The position numbers and the translations under genes were made by a program. A DNA stretch of 64,000 nucleotides from Solirubrobacteraceae bacterium (lineage in GTDB: Bacteria > Actinomycetota > Thermoleophilia > Solirubrobacterales > Solirubrobacteraceae), in NCBI GenBank assembly GCA_017882455.1, contig JADGPL010000010.1:49376-113375 (forward strand), read 5' to 3'. Positions within the stretch are counted from its first letter, which is position 1, and each line of letters begins with the position of its first letter. Of the stretch, positions 43,011-51,541 are shown in pieces. The notes beneath the pieces were generated by a model. That model did not search any database. It was not told where the DNA came from and saw only the letters and a program-made list of their open reading frames with translations.

Positions 43011-44798
43011 CTACAGCATGCTGTTGGTCATCCGCTCGATCTCGGCGATCGAGGTCAGACCGTCACGGACCTTCTGCATGCCGTCGTCGCGCAGCCTGCG
43101 CATGCCTTCGCCTTCGGCCACGGCGACCATCTCGTCGATCGAGGCGCGCTTGAGGATCAGCGCGCGGATCGGCTCGCTGACGGACATGACCTCGTAGAGG
43201 CCAACCCGGCCGCGATATCCGGATCCGGAGCAGCGCGAGCAGCCGACCGGCTCATATGGCTCAGCGCCGGCGAGCCCGTGCTCGGCCAGGACGGACTCGG
43301 GGACGTTCTGGGGGCGCTTGCAGTGCGGGCAGAGCATGCGCACGAGCCGCTGGGCGACGATGCAGTCGACCGCCGAGGAGACCAGGAACGGCTCGATCCC
43401 CATGTCGATCAGGCGCCCGAGTGCGCTGGGCGCGTCACGGGTGTGCAGGGTCGAGAGCACGAGGTGCCCGGTCAACGCGGCCTCGACAGCGATGTGGGCC
43501 GTCTGGCGGTCGCGGATCTCTCCCACCATGATCACGTCGGGGTCGGCGCGCAGCATCGAGCGCAGCCCGACCTCGAAGGTGACCCCGGCCTTGGTCGCGA
43601 TCTGCATCTGCTTGATGCCCGCGATCCGCTGCTCGACCGGGTCCTCGATCGTGAGGATCGAGCGCTCGCCGTCGTTGAGCGCGTTGAGAGCCGTGTAGAG
43701 CGTCGTGGACTTGCCCGATCCGGTGGGCCCGGTTACGAGCACGGCTCCATTGGGCCGGTTGATGGCGTTCGTGAAGCGATCCTGCTCCTCCTTCTGCATG
43801 CCCAGCGACTCGAGGTCCTCGACGACCACGCCTTTGTCGAGGATTCGCATGACGACGCCCTCGCCGTAGACGAGCGGCAGGGTGACCACGCGAATGTCCA
43901 CCCGGCGTCCGTCCACGGTGAGCGCGAAGCGCCCGTCCTGGGGAACGCGCTTCTCGGAGATGTCGAGGTCGGCCAGGATCTTCAGGCGCGAGACGACCGC
44001 GGAGGCCATCCTGCGCTTGATCGTGGCCGCCGGGGCGAGCACGCCGTCCACGCGGAACATCACGCGGGTGTCGCCCTCCTCGGGGTTGACGTGGATGTCG
44101 GAGGCGCCCTGCTGCACAGCCTGGGCGACGATCGAGTGCACGAGCTTGATCACCGGCGCGCCGTCGTCGGTGTCATCCAGCAGCAGGTTCTGCTCGGCGT
44201 CGCGGTCCTCGTCCTCCTCGACGATGTCCTCGATCGACTCGTCCATCCGCACCAGCCGCGTGAGCAGCAGGTTGAGGTCCTCTACCGAGGCGGCCGCCGG
44301 GCGGATGCGACGGCCGGTCATCATGCCGATGTCGTCGATCGTCAGGACGTTGGTGGGATTGGCCATCGCCACGAGCACCGCGCCGTCGTCGGTGAAGCCG
44401 ACGGGCAGCGCCTGGTAGCGCTTGGCGGTCTCGCTGCTGATCAGGTTGACGGCCCCCATGTCGAGGTCGTAGACGGCGAGGTCGACGAAGTCGAGCCCGA
44501 AGCGCTCGGCGACGACACGGGCGAGCTGGTCGTGTCGCAGGATCCCGCGCTCGACGAGCACCAGTCCCGTGGGGCGCCCCTGCTCACGAGCGGCGGCGAC
44601 GGCCTCCTCGACGGTGTCACGGTCTGAGAGGCCGAGATCCACGACCACTTCGCCGATCATCCGCGAGGAACGTCCGGGGTGGCGTGGCGGGTACAGGCCG
44701 CCGCGGCCCTCCTCGGTGGGCCGGGACTCGTGTCTGCGGTCCTCCGCGGTCAGCGCGGCGGTGTGCTCGTCAACCGTTGGCGTGGCGCTTTCACCCAT
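43011..44798 (-). CDS. Type II secretion/type IV pilus assembly ATPase (GspE/PilB)
   Basis: A 595-residue hexameric ATPase. MshEN-type N-terminal domain (VVVDLGLSDRDTVEEAVAAA; FGLDFVDLAVYDLD), then the core with Walker A GPTGSGKSTTLYTAL, the Asp box GERSILTIEDPVEQ, Walker B DPDVIMVGEIRDRQTA and His box LSTLHTRDAPSA. A zinc site CPHCKRP and CSRCSGSGYRGRVGLYE follows. No other pilus gene is in the window. ATG 44798 has AGGAAG at good spacing. Downstream of the YhaM-like gene by 55 nt. Confidence 0.93.
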   Translation of the reverse strand: MGESATPTVDEHTAALTAEDRRHESRPTEEGRGGLYPPRHPGRSSRMIGEVVVDLGLSDRDTVEEAVAAAREQGRPTGLVLVERGILRHDQLARVVAERFGLDFVDLAVYDLDMGAVNLISSETAKRYQALPVGFTDDGAVLVAMANPTNVLTIDDIGMMTGRRIRPAAASVEDLNLLLTRLVRMDESIEDIVEEDEDRDAEQNLLLDDTDDGAPVIKLVHSIVAQAVQQGASDIHVNPEEGDTRVMFRVDGVLAPAATIKRRMASAVVSRLKILADLDISEKRVPQDGRFALTVDGRRVDIRVVTLPLVYGEGVVMRILDKGVVVEDLESLGMQKEEQDRFTNAINRPNGAVLVTGPTGSGKSTTLYTALNALNDGERSILTIEDPVEQRIAGIKQMQIATKAGVTFEVGLRSMLRADPDVIMVGEIRDRQTAHIAVEAALTGHLVLSTLHTRDAPSALGRLIDMGIEPFLVSSAVDCIVAQRLVRMLCPHCKRPQNVPESVLAEHGLAGAEPYEPVGCSRCSGSGYRGRVGLYEVMSVSEPIRALILKRASIDEMVAVAEGEGMRRLRDDGMQKVRDGLTSIAEIERMTNSML

Positions 44799-44853
44799 CA
44801 CCACTTCCTATCGGCAGCGCGGCGAGTCGCCTTGACACGGATTGATGAGGTTT

Positions 44854-45807
44854 CTATGTGGCGAAGCCCGGCGAACCGTGCTCGAGGGCGCCCTTGACCT
44901 GCGCGTCGAGCGCGTTCAGGCGGTAGAGCGCCAGCGCCTCCGCGGAGGAGAAGCGCTGCCCCGAGGCCACGTCGGCGCCGTGATGGACGATCACGCAGTG
45001 CTCCAGGGCCAGCCGCCGCTCGCCCTCGAGCGCGGGCGGAGCGTGGGCGGCGATCACGCGCAGGCCGAGCTCGACGTGACCGAGCATCCTGCCCTCGGCG
45101 CTGCGCTGCACCTCGGCCCCGTAGGTGAACTCGCGAGTCTTGCCGAGATCGTGGACGATCGCGGCGCTCACCAGCAGGTCGCGATCCAGGCGCGGGTGCA
45201 GCGTGCAGAGCTCGCTCGCCAGCGTGGCGACCGCGACCGTGTGCTCGAGCAGGCCTCCCAGGTAGACGTGATGGCCGGACGGTGGGCGCCCGCCGGCGGC
45301 GCGCGCGGAGCTCGGGGGCGGCGACGAGCAGGGCGCCTTGCGGATCTCGCCCCGCAGCTGGGAATCGCCGAGCAACGCGGCCAGCAGCTGCTTCAACGCG
45401 GGGTCATAGACCTCGCGGGCGAGATGCTCGAGGAAGCCTTCGAGCTCGTCGCGGTCGCGGTAGGCCGTCGGCAGGAACCGGCTCGCGTCGCCGGCCTCGG
45501 CGGGATCGATGCTCGAGATCGCGCGGATCTCGACCTGGAGCTCCTCGCGGAAGCGCGCCACGCGGCCCTTCACCTGCACGATGTCCCCGCGCTCGAAGCG
45601 CCCCGCGAGCACATCGGCGTCGCGAAAGGCGCGCGCGAGGATCGCGCCGGTGCGGTCACGCAGCTCGACCGTCAGATACGGGGTGCCGGCACGGGAGATC
45701 TGGCGCTCCTTGCGCGTGCAGGCGAAGACCCCCGCGACCTCCTCGTCGAGGCGCAGCGTGGCCACCGTCTGGGCGTGCTCGGGCAGCGATGGCGTGGCGG
45801 AGGCCAT
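44854..45807 (-). CDS. YhaM-like 3'-5' exoribonuclease (OB fold plus HD domain)
   Basis: A 317-residue protein. OB-fold nucleic-acid domain at about 20-100 (YLTVELRDRTGAILARAF, DIVQVKGRVARFREELQVEI). An HD hydrolase domain follows (HHVYLGGLLEHTVAVA, AAIVHDLGKTREF, LEHCVIVHH) with the metal-binding HD intact. This order is that of YhaM nucleases. Start ATG 45807; divergent from the PAC2 gene with only 25 nt between them. Confidence 0.87.
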   Translation of the reverse strand: MASATPSLPEHAQTVATLRLDEEVAGVFACTRKERQISRAGTPYLTVELRDRTGAILARAFRDADVLAGRFERGDIVQVKGRVARFREELQVEIRAISSIDPAEAGDASRFLPTAYRDRDELEGFLEHLAREVYDPALKQLLAALLGDSQLRGEIRKAPCSSPPPSSARAAGGRPPSGHHVYLGGLLEHTVAVATLASELCTLHPRLDRDLLVSAAIVHDLGKTREFTYGAEVQRSAEGRMLGHVELGLRVIAAHAPPALEGERRLALEHCVIVHHGADVASGQRFSSAEALALYRLNALDAQVKGALEHGSPGFAT

Positions 45808-45819
45808 CGTCGCATCATG

Positions 45820-45825
45820 TACGGT
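45820..45825 (+). promoter_or_regulatory. TANNNT box 7 nt before the PAC2 gene
   Basis: TACGGT, 7 nt, ATG 45833. Fits a leaderless transcript; no ribosome-binding site precedes the ATG. Confidence 0.35.
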
Positions 45826-45832
45826 GGTTCGG

Positions 45833-46705
45833 ATGCAGCCCCTCATCTGGGACCGCCGTCCTGATGGCCTCAGGGCCCCGGCCATGGTGTGCGCATTCCA
45901 GGGCTGGAACGACGCGGGCGACGCAGCCTCGAGCGCGGTGTCCTTCCTGGCGTCCAACCTGGGCGCCCGTCGCTTCGCGAGCATCGACTCGGAGGAGTTC
46001 TACGACTTCCAGGCCAACCGGCCGTGCATCCGCTTCGGCGAGAACGAGAAGCGCGAGATCTCCTGGCCCACCGTTGAGATCTTCGAGGCAGCGGCGCCGC
46101 GGGCGCCGCGCGATCTCGTACTCGTCCAGGGGATCGAGCCTTCGCTGCGCTGGCGCTCGTTCAGCGCGCACATCGTCGACCTGGCGGAGGCGCTCGGGGT
46201 GCAGGTGATCGTCTCCCTCGGCGCCCTGCTGGGCGACGTGCCCCATACCCGTCCGGTGCCCATGAGCGGCCATGCCTCCGACGCCGGCCTGCTCGAGCGG
46301 CTGGGGATCCAGCCTTCCGCATACGAGGGGCCCACGGGAATCGTGGGCGTCCTGCACACCGCCTGCGCCGACGCGGGCATCCCTTCGGCGAGCCTGTGGG
46401 CGGCCGTGCCCCACTACGTGGCCGCCGCCGCCAACCCGAAGGCGGCCCTGGCGCTGCTGCGCAAGGTGGAAGTGCTGATCGGCGTCTCCGTCGATGTCTC
46501 AGAGCTCGAGTCCGCCGCCACCGACTACGAACGACAGGTGGGACTGGCCGTGCAGAGCGATCCCGACATCCAGGCCTTCGTGGAACGACTCGAGCAGGCG
46601 GCCGACAGCGAGGAGCAGAGCTCCTCCGAGGACGTGCCCTCGGGCGACATCCTCGCCCGTGAATTCCAGAGGTTCCTGCGCCAGCGCGGGCCTGAGGGGA
46701 AATGA
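45833..46705 (+). CDS. PAC2-family protein (proteasome assembly chaperone-like)
   Basis: A 290-residue protein of the PAC2 family found in actinobacteria: VCAFQGWNDAGDAASSAVSFLA, LVLVQGIEPSLRWRSF, VIVSLGALLGDVPHTRPVP, GIVGVLHTACADAGIPSASLWAAVPHYV. Eukaryotic relatives assist proteasome assembly; a bacterial role is not settled and no proteasome gene is here. The C-terminal 40 residues are acidic and helical. Confidence 0.87.
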   Translation: MQPLIWDRRPDGLRAPAMVCAFQGWNDAGDAASSAVSFLASNLGARRFASIDSEEFYDFQANRPCIRFGENEKREISWPTVEIFEAAAPRAPRDLVLVQGIEPSLRWRSFSAHIVDLAEALGVQVIVSLGALLGDVPHTRPVPMSGHASDAGLLERLGIQPSAYEGPTGIVGVLHTACADAGIPSASLWAAVPHYVAAAANPKAALALLRKVEVLIGVSVDVSELESAATDYERQVGLAVQSDPDIQAFVERLEQAADSEEQSSSEDVPSGDILAREFQRFLRQRGPEGK

Positions 46706-46787
46706 CCGAGTCGAGGCCGAATGCTGCCTGGATCGCACCCCCGAGGACGGGGATCGTCGCGAGTGCACCCATTGTCCCGCGCGGGCG

Positions 46788-46809
46788 CTGTATAACCATG
46801 GCTATACAG
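46788..46809. promoter_or_regulatory. Palindrome of the GTATAAC family (copy 4), in a convergent gap
   Basis: CTGTATAACCATGGCTATACAG: a 22-nt palindrome with one mismatched pair, the best of the family. It lies in the 201-nt gap (46706-46906) between two convergent genes, where no annotated gene begins. An operator of an unseen small gene, a non-coding RNA promoter, or a relic are all possible. Confidence 0.5.
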
Positions 46810-46832
46810 CCGCTTGTCGGGCAATATATGTA

Positions 46833-46853
46833 GGTCGGTGGTCGGTGGTCGGT
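46833..46853. repeat. Heptanucleotide GGTCGGT repeated three times
   Basis: Three perfect tandem copies of GGTCGGT, then GGGAGGAAAGG. Located in the convergent gap, 24 nt after the palindrome. Too short for iterons or CRISPR; probably a simple-sequence repeat. Confidence 0.6.
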
Positions 46854-46906
46854 GGGAGGAAAGGGCAAGAGGACTGTCGTCCGGAGCCGCCCAGAGCCCT
46901 GCGGCC

Positions 46907-48592
46907 CTACCCCTCGGCCGCCGGACACACGATCCGGTAGTCGCAGATCGAGCAGGCGGCGCGCGAGGGCGTCGGCTCGAACTCCTGGCCGAGGATGCCC
47001 TCGCCCACCTCGAGCACGATCTCGGTGACGGCCTCGGCGTCGCGCTCGGTGCGAGGCACGGGGACCTTGAGGTCGTCGAGCACGTAGTAGTAGGCCTGGC
47101 GCGAGGAGTCGAGCTGCCAGGCCTCGCGCGCGGCGAGGGCGTAGAGCGAGAGCTGGACGTCGTCGGCGAGCTGCTCGGCGGTCTTGGGACGCGAGGTCTT
47201 GTAGTCGATCAGCTCGAACTCGGCGTCGGATCCGTCGGCGAGGCGATCGACGCGATCGACGCGGCCGCGCAGATGATGGGGCCCGAGCCGGAAGGCGAAG
47301 GCGCGCTCGAACCACACGGGCTCTGAATCCTGCTCGCCGAGGCGCGCGTGGTAGCTGGTGAGCGCGGCCCGGGCCTTGGCCAGGAGCTCGAGCTCCGAGG
47401 GGCTTTCGCCGAGGGCGCTGCGGCGCCACACGGCCTCGAGCAGCTCGAGCATCTGCGCGAGCGTGGTGGCGTTCTCGGAGTGGTAGCGCTCGAGCACCTG
47501 GTGCACGACGATCCCGAAGCGCTGGTGCACGGTCTGCTCGGTGGGGATGCGCAGGACCCGCGCGAACTTGTAGCGCAGCGGGCAGCTGCGATAGGTCTGG
47601 ATGTCGGAGGCCGACAGCGCGAGGCCGATGCCCTTGCGCGGGAGGAACGGCCCGAGCGAGTGCTCCTCGCGAGGGATGAGCGCCTGGGCGCGGGCGCGGT
47701 CGTCGCCCTCGACGTCCAGCAGGGTCTCGTCGAGCGTGGAGGTCTGGAAGATCTCCCGCTGCAGCGGGGTGGTGGCGGCGAGCAGGCGCGCGTTGATGTC
47801 AGAGAGGGCCTCGGCCAGGCTCTGACCCTCCGGGCGCTGCAACAGCGCTGAGAGCTTGAGCAGCTCCAGATAGCGGACCACGCCGTGGGAGATGTCCAGG
47901 TCGGTGTCCAGCCGCAGCTCTCCCAGGCGCCCGCCGATCCGCGCCACGCTTCCGAGCACCTCCTCGCGCAGCATCCGCAGCGTGCCCTCCAGGCGGCTCT
48001 CGGCCGATTCGGGCTCGCGCGGCGGGACGGCCTCCAGCTCGGCGGGGGTCTCGGGAACGACGGTCGCCAGGTGTCTGGCGAGGTCGCGGGTGCTCGACTG
48101 TGGCCGGGCGCGCACGAACTCGACGGCGAGCGCGCGCAGGCGCTCGAGGCTCGCTCGCTGCTCGGCCGCGTCCTCGGGCGCGAGCAGGGGACGCCCGCGC
48201 ATGCCCAGGCGATCGATCAGTCGCCCGAGGAAGAGGTCTGGCTCGACGGTGTCGAGCTCGGCGGCGGCGGAGCGGTGCAGCTCGACGAAGCGCTGGATGC
48301 GCTCGCGCGCCTCGGGCGGCACCTGCGGGGACTCGGTTGCGGCGCTGAGGCCCAACACGAGGTCGAGCTTGCGCCGGCGCGCCACCTGGATGACGCGCGC
48401 CAGATCGACCTGGCGCAGCTCGATCGGCGGGCGGGCAAGCGCCCGCACGACGGCGGCGGCGTCGGCGGGATCGACGAGCAGCCGCATCCAGGCGAGCACG
48501 TCCCGAACCTCGGCTCGTTTGAGGAAAGCGCCACCGGGCTCTTCGCGCGAGAGGCCCTGTGGCGGGGCGGGCGCGATCTTGGAGCCGGACAC
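46907..48592 (-). CDS. Orphan C-terminal half of a UvrD-type helicase-nuclease with Fe-S PD-(D/E)XK domain
   Basis: A 561-residue protein. The first part (FLKRAEVRDVLAWMRLLVDP, ALARPPIELRQVDLARV) matches the second half of UvrD/PcrA-like helicases. No Walker A or B precedes it; only 71 nt separate its ATG from a gene on the other strand. The C-terminal half is a RecB-like nuclease: FGIVVHQVLERYH, LIDYKTSRPK (catalytic Asp and Lys), LSLYALAARE. One Cys in YRSCPLRYKF and three in CSICDYRIVC suit an AddB-type 4Fe-4S staple. A full-length relative would have the ATPase in front, so this looks truncated but the nuclease is intact. Confidence 0.8.
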   Translation of the reverse strand: MSGSKIAPAPPQGLSREEPGGAFLKRAEVRDVLAWMRLLVDPADAAAVVRALARPPIELRQVDLARVIQVARRRKLDLVLGLSAATESPQVPPEARERIQRFVELHRSAAAELDTVEPDLFLGRLIDRLGMRGRPLLAPEDAAEQRASLERLRALAVEFVRARPQSSTRDLARHLATVVPETPAELEAVPPREPESAESRLEGTLRMLREEVLGSVARIGGRLGELRLDTDLDISHGVVRYLELLKLSALLQRPEGQSLAEALSDINARLLAATTPLQREIFQTSTLDETLLDVEGDDRARAQALIPREEHSLGPFLPRKGIGLALSASDIQTYRSCPLRYKFARVLRIPTEQTVHQRFGIVVHQVLERYHSENATTLAQMLELLEAVWRRSALGESPSELELLAKARAALTSYHARLGEQDSEPVWFERAFAFRLGPHHLRGRVDRVDRLADGSDAEFELIDYKTSRPKTAEQLADDVQLSLYALAAREAWQLDSSRQAYYYVLDDLKVPVPRTERDAEAVTEIVLEVGEGILGQEFEPTPSRAACSICDYRIVCPAAEG

Positions 48593-48663
48593 ATTCCAAG
48601 GATACGCCGGGCCGGGACCCGGGAGCGGGCGAAAAGCGATCGCCAGAAGGCTACGCTCATGGA

Positions 48664-49773
48664 GTGGAGCTCATCGACTGGAGCGCAGCCCAACGGATCG
48701 GAGAGCTGATCGCCGGCTCGCCGGCACACGGGGGCGTTCGCGCCGCGAGCATCGAGCCGCTCGCGAGGGACTTCGCCGGGCGCGTGAGCGCCTACAGCGG
48801 CCTGAGACCAACGGAGGAGCTCCCGGCGCTGGAGGTGGTGGGCCGCCCGGAGTGGATCGCGGCCAACCTCAAGACGATGCGCCCGCTGCTGACCCCGCTG
48901 ACTGAGAAGCTGGGCAGGCAGAAGGGCCCTCTCGGCGCGCCGATGCGCGCGATCTCGGGGCTCGCGCTGGGCGCCCAGGTGGGGGCCCTCACCGGGCTGC
49001 TCTCCCAGCGGGTGCTCGGGCAGTACGACCTGGCGCTGCTCGATGGGAGCGTGACACCGCGACTGCTGCTGCTCGGACCCAATCTCGCCCAGGCGGCGCA
49101 CAACTCGGGTGTGGATCGCGACGAACTCGTCCTGTGGGTGACGATCCACGAGATCACCCACGCCGTGCAGTTCTCGGGCGCGCCGTGGTTGCGGGAGCAC
49201 CTCGGCGGGATGCTCACCGAGCTGATCGATGGCCTGCAGGTGAGCGTGGCGGGCAAGCCGTCCCCGGGCGGGAAGCTTGGTGGCCTCTTGCCGAAGATGC
49301 CCGATCAAAGCGAGCTGCGCGAGATGGTCGAGCGCGCTCGCCGCGGCGAGCTGCTGCGGCTGACCCTGGGCGAGGATCGCTGGCAGCTGGTCGAACGCAT
49401 GCAGGCGGCGATGTCCCTGATCGAGGGGCACGCGGAGCACACGATGGATGTGATCGGCGTGGAGGTCCTGCCGTCGCTGACGCGGCTGCGCAGCGCGATG
49501 ACCCGGCGGCGCGGCCAGCGCGGGCTGCCGTGGCGTGTGCTCGAGCGCCTGATGGGGCTCGAGCTGAAGATGCGCCAGTACGAGATGGGTCGGGCCTTCT
49601 GCGACGAGGTGGTGCGCGACGGGGGCCCGCAGATGCTGGCGCGCGCGTGGAGCGGACCGGAGGCGCTGCCGAGCACGGCCGAGCTCGAACAGCCGGCGCT
49701 GTGGCTCAGTCGCATGCGCCCGGCGGAGCTGGAGGAGCAGGCCCGAACGCATGTTCCTCCTGTTACAAGCTAG
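48664..49773 (+). CDS. DUF2342-type zincin (HExxH metalloprotease-like)
   Basis: A 369-residue protein of the actinobacterial DUF2342/F420-biosynthesis-associated family. The zinc motif is WVTIHEITHAVQFSGAPWL, and a second conserved block SLIEGHAEHTMDVIG supplies the third ligand. LSQRVLGQYDLAL and LELKMRQYEMGRAFC are family segments. Despite the family name, a role in F420 synthesis is unproven. GTG 48664 is chosen; the GAGTGGAGC context has an alternative out-of-frame ATG just before. Confidence 0.87.
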   Translation: MELIDWSAAQRIGELIAGSPAHGGVRAASIEPLARDFAGRVSAYSGLRPTEELPALEVVGRPEWIAANLKTMRPLLTPLTEKLGRQKGPLGAPMRAISGLALGAQVGALTGLLSQRVLGQYDLALLDGSVTPRLLLLGPNLAQAAHNSGVDRDELVLWVTIHEITHAVQFSGAPWLREHLGGMLTELIDGLQVSVAGKPSPGGKLGGLLPKMPDQSELREMVERARRGELLRLTLGEDRWQLVERMQAAMSLIEGHAEHTMDVIGVEVLPSLTRLRSAMTRRRGQRGLPWRVLERLMGLELKMRQYEMGRAFCDEVVRDGGPQMLARAWSGPEALPSTAELEQPALWLSRMRPAELEEQARTHVPPVTS

Positions 49774-49800
49774 CTGGGGCGAGCTGCCCGTGGTAACAGG
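49759..49800. promoter_or_regulatory. CCTGTTAC/GTAACAGG inverted repeat and further GTTAC motifs
   Basis: Perfect 8-nt arms separated by 26 nt span the stop codon of the zincin. Two more motifs, TGTAAC at 49827 and GTTACA at 49849, follow as a second inverted pair. All four lie within 95 nt upstream of the H1-like gene's long leader (49774-49955). Could be operator sites or a weak hairpin; no U-tract follows. Confidence 0.35.
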
Positions 49801-49955
49801 GATTTCACGGCGTGATAGGATCGAGCTGTAACGATCTTCCTCAAGCGGGTTACAAACAGGTGTTCGATAGCTGAGGCCCAGCATCGAGAACCGAACAGAG
49901 CAAGCACATACCCGTCCCTCGCAGCCGGCGAGGAATAAAGAGGAGCCCACTTCAG

Positions 49956-50564
49956 ATGCCCACCGTAAGCAAAACCCCCGCCAAAGCAACCAAAGCCCGA
50001 GCGACAGCCGCGCGTAAACCCGCCGCGGCCAAAGCGAAAGCGACCACGGCCCGCCGTGCCGCCGCGGGCAGCACGCAGGCCAAAGCCTCACACGCCAAGG
50101 GCGCCCGCACCCGCGCCGCCCACCAGGCCGAGTCGGCCGTGCGCCAGACCCAGGCCGCCACGCGTGAGACGGCCGGCGTGTTCGGCGACTACGCCGAGCG
50201 CGCGGTGCTGATCCCGGTCGGCGCCGCCCTCATCGCCCGTGAACGCGTCGTCTCGGGCGTGAGCGAAACGATCTCGACCTACTCCTCGACGTCGAAGGCC
50301 CAGGCGCAGCTGAAACGGTTCGAGCGCCGCGGCGTCACCGCCCGCAACCGCCTCGAGCGCGAGGTTCGCAAAGCCCGTGTGCGCGTCGAGCGCGAACTGC
50401 GTCAGCGCCGCCGCACGATCGAGAGCACGGTCAACGAGCTCGAGGACCGTCGCGACTCGATCGCCAAGAACGGCAGCGAGATCGCCGGCAAGGTGCCCGA
50501 GTTCGCCAACCGCGTCCCCGAGCTGGCGAACAAGGTCCAGGAGCGCATCCTCAGCCTGGTCTGA
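49956..50564 (+). CDS. Histone H1-like, Lys/Ala-rich coiled-coil protein
   Basis: A 202-residue basic protein. The first 58 residues are Ala/Lys/Arg/Thr-rich with AKATKARATAARKPAAAKAK-like repeats, as in bacterial H1-like nucleoid proteins. After a hydrophobic turn (AERAVLIPVGAALIA) a long charged helix follows (about 110-170, VRKARVRVERELRQRRRTIE). The tail has PEFANRVPELANKVQERI, an amphipathic repeat. Either a nucleoid-associated protein or a HBHA/phasin-like surface or granule protein. GAGGAG lies 10 nt before the ATG. A strong hairpin follows the gene. Confidence 0.65.
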   Translation: MPTVSKTPAKATKARATAARKPAAAKAKATTARRAAAGSTQAKASHAKGARTRAAHQAESAVRQTQAATRETAGVFGDYAERAVLIPVGAALIARERVVSGVSETISTYSSTSKAQAQLKRFERRGVTARNRLEREVRKARVRVERELRQRRRTIESTVNELEDRRDSIAKNGSEIAGKVPEFANRVPELANKVQERILSLV

Positions 50565-50686
50565 TTTCCACCAACCTTCCCCCGACCCGGTCAGGAGAGG
50601 CCGGGGACACTGCCGTCGCAGGCGGTGGTCGGGAAAGTCTGCCGGCCTCATATCCCGCCGGCAGTAGTAGCACCCTCTCCTCCCTC

Positions 50687-50718
50687 GACCAGCGGGCGGC
50701 CCCCACCGCCCGCTGGTC
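50687..50718 (+). terminator. Strong hairpin after the H1-like gene
   Basis: GACCAGCGGGCGG and CCGCCCGCTGGTC form a perfect 13-bp GC-rich stem with a 6-nt loop, followed by ACTTTAAG and no long U-run. Such hairpins often end transcripts in high-GC actinobacteria. It closes the 267-nt gap (50565-50831) before the HxlR promoter. Confidence 0.7.
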
Positions 50719-50795
50719 ACTTTAAGGGCCGCGCCGGCAATCGGCCCTTCCGAAGAGATCGTTTGGATGAGTCAAAAACAGCTATCCGGATTTTC

Positions 50796-50825
50796 TTGCA
50801 AAATCCCAACTGGTAGAACTACACT
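50796..50825 (+). promoter_or_regulatory. Promoter of the HxlR-mrp pair
   Basis: TTGCAA at 50796, 18 nt, TACACT at 50820. The start codon GTG 50832 lies 6 nt after the -10, so transcription would begin at the GTG itself: a leaderless mRNA. Confidence 0.55.
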
Positions 50826-50831
50826 GGGACC

Positions 50832-51524
50832 GTGGTTGCGACGGGGGTCAAGCCAAGTCTCGTAGAGGGACACGGTCCCGGAGATCCCCGCGCCCATCGC
50901 TCCTGGACCCCGCTGGCTCGCGCGCTGGCCGCCACGGGCGACCACTGGACGCTGATGATCGTGCTGCAGCTCGCGCCCGGCAGGATGCGCCTGTCCCAGC
51001 TGCAGAACTGCCTGCCCGGTGTGAGCACGGGCGTGCTCGAGCGCTACGTGCAGCAGATGGTCGAGCTCGGACTCGTGACGAAGACGCGCTTCAAGGAAAT
51101 GCCGCCGCGGGTGGAGCTCGAGCTCACGGGTGCAGGACAGGAGCTGCTGCCCGTGGCTGGGGCACTGACACGATGGGGGATGCGCCACGTGTGGTCGCCA
51201 CCCCGGGAGCGCGAATGCACGGATGTCGACTGCCTGCTGCGCCTGTTGCCGGTGCTACTGGAGGAGAAGGCCTCGAGCCTGCCCAACGGCTCGGTCGAAG
51301 CGGTCGCGACGCGACCCGGACCCCGGGTCAGCTACCTCTACCAGACCAAGGACGGCCGCGTGCTCGTCGCCGACGCCATCGACGGCACAGTCACCGCCCG
51401 GGTGGAGGGCACCCACAGCGCGTGGATCGCCGCCCTCGGGCCTCCGGGCAACTTCGCGAAGCTCCGCGTCACGGGCGACGCGCAGTTCGCCCTGAGCATG
51501 CTCGAGGCGCTGCACCGGGACTGA
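50832..51524 (+). CDS. HxlR-family transcriptional regulator with C-terminal SCP2-like domain
   Basis: A 230-residue protein. Winged helix at about 25-110 (ALAATGDHWTLMIVLQL, MRLSQLQNCLPGVSTGVLERYVQQMVELGLV) matches HxlR regulators. The C-terminal 90 residues (VSYLYQTKDGRVLVADAIDGTVTARVEG) look like an SCP2/sterol-carrier fold, which may bind a hydrophobic ligand. There is a Cys pair in RECTDVDC. Starts leaderless at GTG 50832; 17 nt upstream of mrp and probably co-transcribed. Confidence 0.85.
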   Translation: MVATGVKPSLVEGHGPGDPRAHRSWTPLARALAATGDHWTLMIVLQLAPGRMRLSQLQNCLPGVSTGVLERYVQQMVELGLVTKTRFKEMPPRVELELTGAGQELLPVAGALTRWGMRHVWSPPRERECTDVDCLLRLLPVLLEEKASSLPNGSVEAVATRPGPRVSYLYQTKDGRVLVADAIDGTVTARVEGTHSAWIAALGPPGNFAKLRVTGDAQFALSMLEALHRD

Positions 51525-51541
51525 GCCTCGGGTTTGCCACA

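Noticed and set aside
46833..46853. GGTCGGT repeats as a CRISPR or plasmid iteron
   Set aside because: Only three copies of 7 nt with no spacers and no replication or cas gene nearby.
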